From Thuidium tamariscinum (lineage: Eukaryota > Streptophyta > Bryopsida > Hypnales > Thuidiaceae): a stretch of DNA of 64,000 bases. The notes beneath the pieces were generated by a model. The model did no database searches. It saw only the letters and a program-made list of their open reading frames with translations, and was not told the origin of the DNA. Where the stretch lies: positions 46,591,082 through 46,655,081 of the forward strand of contig OX344751.2 of the NCBI GenBank assembly GCA_947034885.2, in the 5' to 3' direction. Below, piece by piece: positions 59,404 to 64,000 of the stretch. The first letter of the stretch is position 1. Every line of letters begins with the position of its first letter. The position numbers and the translations under genes were made by a program.

Positions 59404-60625
59404 AGTAGGCAGTGCATCCTCTGAAAAGAAGAAGAGACGAGCAACCTGTCAGATTAGGTGTAGGTATTGGGACACTTTTGATTTGGCCAGCCCCGCCTAT
59501 GCGTTTATGAGCTTCCAGAGTTGTGCTAATAATTTTACTGTGATTTTACTGAGAATATAACACATATATACCAGGAACTTGACTTAGGATTACCCTAATT
59601 TTGAGAAATTGCCCGTAGGAAATTTTCGTCTGCAGAGAAGATGTGGGGCTGCCATTCACAAGTAGCAATGCGAATCAATAAAATCTTCTTCCTTCAGTCG
59701 ACACCCATGTTGCTCTCGCTGTTTCACGGATGATGTCATTTGATGCCTTACTCTTGTTCATTTAATGCCGAGAAGGCTGACAATTGTGCTGCAGGTAATA
59801 GTCGCCGCGATTTGTAGACAGCGCCGATTTTCCTCGTCTCGTCCTGAAGAGCAAATTGCGGATGTAGGGTATTGGTAGGTAGCCCCTTTCTGCAAATGTC
59901 GGAACACATTTACCCTCGATTGTGGAAAAAGTGCAGTCTGTCTGTTGTGCAGGACTCGGATTCCGAGCTCGAGCTTCATGTTTTCTCGATTCTCGATTCC
60001 CACATGGAACTTAGTTGGTGGGAAAGATCGATCGGTTTGATGATGAAACATTGCATGCAATTCTGAAGGATTGTTGGTTTCTCAAGGGGTAAAATATTCT
60101 CTTGCACCAGTGGTTGAAGCGTCTTTGGAGGAAGTGAATGAGTCAGTGCGATTAGATGCTCGATTGGATGTGGCGTGGACTTGCTTGCATTCAGGGATCC
60201 GGCACGACGAGCGAGTCTCCTGGCGGCCTTGGTTTCCGGGATGAGGCACCACCACGAGATGTGAGCCTCTTTTTCAGATGATGACAAGTTGGTAGTGATG
60301 ACTGGGCCGTTTAGCCCGGCTCGTCGCTCAATTGCACTTTCATTTGTAATTTGACTGACCCTCGAGTTGCAACCCTGTGCATCGTTTGTTCGTTTTCTTT
60401 CGAGAAGGAAGCAGACGGAGGTGGCGACGCAACTGCGCAAGCACATTGGATGCAAAGAAACGCCGCATCTCACGCAAACCCTAAAACCGACCGACCTGGC
60501 AGAGCTCTATTTCGCAGAGCATGGCTAGTTCTGTGTCTGATTGTCCAACTGAACAGAGAGGAAGATCATTTACACAAACTAGTGAAATTAGGCTGGCCCC
60601 ACACTAATTTCTTGGCATTTGATAC
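59404..60625 (+). other. 3' untranslated and downstream region of the CBL gene
   Basis: GC falls gradually after the stop. AATAAA at 59677-59682 is the best poly(A) signal. Beyond it, 59760-60600 keeps a moderate GC content with open frames up to 165 codons on the minus strand, none with a recognised domain. Confidence 0.5.
59677..59682 (+). terminator. Candidate poly(A) signal AATAAA of CBL
   Basis: Canonical AATAAA about 275 nt after the CBL stop, following TGTGCTAATAATTTTACTGTG-type AT-rich sequence near 59520-59545. Confidence 0.5.
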
Positions 60626-62465
60626 TACTGAGTGGAAATCATCGTGAAGCAAAATCCACCTCCAAAGTTGGGCTGAGGGGGAGTGTATGGACCTCTAACC
60701 TAAGATGCCTTCAAGCAATGGACTTTACAATGTTTTGTTGGTAATTTTTATTCAATTGGCTTTTAGTGAAAGGGGGGAAGCACTCCTAAATGATCCCAAT
60801 ATGTGTCCAAAAATCACATCATTCTAATTCACAATTAGAGAAGTTAGAGTCTCCTACTACACCAAATCTCTATGGAAATGCTTGAATTGGACTCTAGAAG
60901 AGCTAAATTGGGCCCTAAAAAACAATCACAATACACTTCTCCCAAACCAAACTCCTAAATTCAACTATGCATTAATCCATGGACCTCTTCAAAGTCCATA
61001 GATCCAATCCACCACTCATTTTAGATACTTGCTTTCAATTTCCATCTGATCACTCACAGATTTGAACCTTGCTTTTGACCCAATTTGGACAACGTTTCCA
61101 CATATGCCCTAAAACCCTAAAAATGCAACTTCACTAATCATGCAAAGTTTTTAAGCACTCAATTCATAAGAGACCATGGAAATGTGATCAAATATGCAAG
61201 ATCCAACATAGATTGTAATCATGATTACATTTAAACTTTGTTGAAGTCAGAAAAACAAGAAAGAACACAATCCAATTTGCCGCCAATGAAGCAAATGGAC
61301 TCTCTCCTCTAAAACAACTGTCATTTCTTCATCCTTGCTCCAAATCAAGTAAGCCTTAGCTTTTTGAAAAGCTAACCTCACGATCCATTTCTTCTACAAA
61401 TTTCAACCTAATTCGCCTTTCCATTCTTCTACAATTGCTCTCCAAAATTACAGCTCCACTTGAAGGCAACAATTGATTTCCCTCTACAAAAATAGCCACC
61501 ATTTCCTTGTCATTACTCAAATTGGACGAACTTGGTCTTTTTAGGAAGCCAGATTAAGGATGCAACTTCTCCCAAAATTCAGCCCCAATTGCCTTTCCAT
61601 TCTCCCAATATTACTTGCCATAAATGGTGATCTTGATTTACAACAACAACAAGTCTCCTTGCACAAAAACAACCAACAATTCTTCATGCTAGCTCCAAAT
61701 GAGTCAAGTCACACTTTTTTGAAAATTTTACTTCAAGCCACACCTATCCTCCAAATTGTAGCTCCGTTCATTCTACTGTCCACCCACAATTGCTCCTCAA
61801 AGTTGGCAATTCTAAAGGCAATTCTGAAAACCTAACCTCCCTTCATGTCTTCTCATTCATCCTCCCATTGGACCTCAAACATCTCCATTTTTTACCCAAT
61901 TGTCACTCCAATCTAGTGAAAACCTACTTGACAAATTGTCTACAATTCTAATCTTACTCCTTGCACTACTTGTTTTTGTATATTTTGTTCATTTTCTCAC
62001 AACTTTCTTCCTTCACACAAGAACACCAAAAAACATAAGAAAGAGAGAGGAAGAGAGAGAGAGTCAAACCCTAATTTGCCTATTACACCACTTCTTAACT
62101 AACCAACTCTCCAAGCTACCTTTATTCATCACTAATTTACTAAAAAATGCCTCTTAATTACTATTTTTACCTAATGTAGTGCCCCTATCACAATGTTAGT
62201 GTTTCCTAGTAGTTTTAAGTTTCATAACTTCTTTTGTGCTTTTCATGTCTATTATTTTTTGGTAGTCTTCAATTTATATTTACTCTCATTTCCAATTTCT
62301 ACTCTTTGTTTTTACTTTCCTTTTGTATTTTTTTCCTTTTATATTTTTCCTTTGGTTTGCACTAAAAATCCATCTAACTAGTGGTTGTAGTTTAATTTAG
62401 AGAACTAACACTTCTAAATTTGAAAATTCATGGAATTTGTTTATATTTTCCACACTCTAAATAGT
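60626..62465 (+). repeat. Dispersed repeat R, copy 2 (without insertions)
   Basis: Collinear with 42133-45640. It lacks both the TTAA element (the site corresponds to about 61565-61585, CTCCCAAAATTCAGCCCCAAT) and the Stowaway (about 62195-62215). Includes a (GA)-rich stretch near 62040-62060. Confidence 0.75.
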
Positions 62466-62899
62466 GAAGCACTATGGTGGTTCATAACTATACAAATATT
62501 TTCAGTCATTATACAAAAATACACTACTTTTTAAATTAGGTGTTGTTGTAGCTGGGACTTATAAACCTCCAAACAAACATATTTTTAGAAATATTTGTTG
62601 ACTTTGATGGTTTGTAAAGTAGCTTTCTTGAAGTCTTCTAAAATAACTTTTTTGAAGTAAGGCAACCCTAATTTTACTATTTTGTGTACTTTAGAACATT
62701 AGCAAAGATGCATCTTTTTAACAAATGTAAATAGTGAAAACTAGCAAGGAAATGCAATTTTTCACCCATTTTTTTTGTTCTTATTTCCATATGCACATCA
62801 TTCAATGAAGTTGAAGTCATAGAAATTATTTTCTAATATTTCTAAAGAAAAATAATTCAGTTTGTGAGGGCCTAGTTTAAGTAAAAAGTTTGTTCACTT

Positions 62900-63600
62900 A
62901 ACTCCTAATGACCCAATGGAAGTTTACTTTTACAATAGGCCAAAATACCCTAAATCTTGAGCAATTTGCTTGTTCATTTTTTCTTGAGATTGGATAGAAT
63001 GTAACCATAGGATCTTCAAGTTCACTATAAGAGTAAGCACCCCAAAAAATTCTAAATTGTTGACTACACAATTAAGTAGATATTTAAATTTGAAGTTTTC
63101 ATTGGGTCAATGGAAAAACAAGGCAACTCTTTTTGAAGGAGCATATCTTAGTGAGAATATTTTGAAATGATGATTTTTTTGCTCACTCAAATACAAGATG
63201 GTTTAAAATGCTCATCTAAAATTTCACACCATTTCGAACATTTTTAAACTCAAAATGGAGTTTGCAATGCATGGTAGTCACTAAAATGAGAATAGTATTT
63301 GTAAAAAAAACAAGAATGGGCCACTTGTTTTCTCCTTGAACTCTTTGGATGTGACCTTTATGAGGTAGATGTGACTTTTTCAAGGTGGGCAAGAATTGCA
63401 TTGGTTGGCTGACTTTTTGACTCCATGCCCAAAATGATACTCCCAAAAATGAGCTTTGTACTACACTATACCACTTAACTTTAAAACATTCCACAAGGTG
63501 GAGCTTAACTCGGAATATGATGAAACTACCACCTTTAGATTTGTAATGTAGTCTATTTTTGAGAAAAAAAATATCAATTTTAAATGAATTCAAATCATTT
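62900..63600 (+). repeat. Dispersed repeat S, copy 2
   Basis: Direct repeat of 55677-56380, moderately diverged. A minus-strand open frame (63216-63593) lies within it and has no recognised motif. Confidence 0.7.
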
Positions 63601-63731
63601 TTTTATATATGACTAGGTCCAATCATTTTCCACTAGTTGCTTCACAGATGAGTCATATTTTGCCAATATGTCATATACATTCATTTTTTCTTAACTTGCT
63701 TGATCAAAGGGAAAAAACCATACGAAGAATG

Positions 63732-63934
63732 TGACTCTATTTAGTTATGTTCTTCAATTGACATAGAATACAACTATGGTGAGCTACATTTTTTGTTGAT
63801 ATGGTACCACATGTGGAATGTCATGACAAGTTGATGAAGCAAGTAACTTTATATAGTTATATTCTTCATTGATGTAGAATATGACTCTTGTGAAACATAT
63901 TATTTTTGTTGAAGTGGCACTTTATGTGGATGTC
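63732..63934 (+). repeat. Tandem duplication, about 91-bp unit at 112-bp period
   Basis: 63732-63822 recurs at 63844-63934 with about 75% agreement. Both contain TAGTTAT.TTCTTCA, then TAGAATA and TTTTTGTTGA, and end in TGTGGA.TGTC. Confidence 0.7.
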
Positions 63935-64000
63935 TTTGGTAATTTTATGATTGAATGCAATCATATTTTGGAAGTGCAAAGTCACATTTTGGATACAACT

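Noticed and set aside
59976-60473. 165-codon minus frame downstream of CBL
   Set aside because: No domain or conserved motif was recognised; it lies in moderate-GC DNA where long open frames arise by chance.

Overview
This is nuclear DNA from a land plant or close relative. The evidence is plant gene families (a CBL calcium sensor, a RanBPM/GID1-type CTLH-complex subunit, a plant-type ASCC3/DExH14 helicase relic) and plant transposon classes (CACTA, Stowaway, hAT, DDE_1). The background is very AT-rich and full of mobile elements; the two intact genes sit in sharp GC-rich islands and each reads as one uninterrupted exon. I cannot name the species. The intron-free CBL and the sparse gene content fit a bryophyte-like or other non-flowering lineage, but that is a weak inference.

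Layout. 191-7074 is a CACTA-type element with near-perfect terminal inverted repeats (TIRs) and dense GTCATTT subterminal repeats; a GC-richer, LTR-retroelement-like segment (about 1929-5760) sits inside it. About 8206-9300 is a reverse-oriented terminus of a related CACTA element. 9540-11481 is a decayed hAT-type transposase broken by a MITE. 12400-13470 is a short CACTA element with a perfect 3-bp target-site duplication (TSD), carrying a foldback and a tRNA-like block. 21115-23440 (possibly to 24850) is a minus-strand, intron-retaining pseudogene of an ASCC3/DExH14-like helicase. 33895-35298 (minus) is an intact RanBPM-like gene. 37535-39300 is a dead DDE_1 transposase split by a 221-bp CACTA MITE. 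58762-59403 (+) is an intact CBL gene. Most of the rest is non-coding repeat.

Four families of short non-autonomous TIR elements are visible and were delimited from their ends: (i) four copies with TTAA at both ends and CCCCTAAAGG-type termini (piggyBac-like signature); (ii) three copies with GGGTGATTGCAAGAAA termini and three different perfect 4-bp TSDs; (iii) four copies with TA targets, an AT-rich core and small conserved internal hairpins; (iv) one classic Stowaway. A dispersed repeat present twice (42133-45640 and 60626-62465) carries a family (i) element and the Stowaway in one copy and neither in the other, giving natural empty sites.

The two intact genes are not functionally linked: one is a ubiquitin-ligase scaffold subunit, the other a membrane-anchored calcium sensor for CIPK kinases. 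No operon, CRISPR array, rRNA gene or convincing functional tRNA gene was found.
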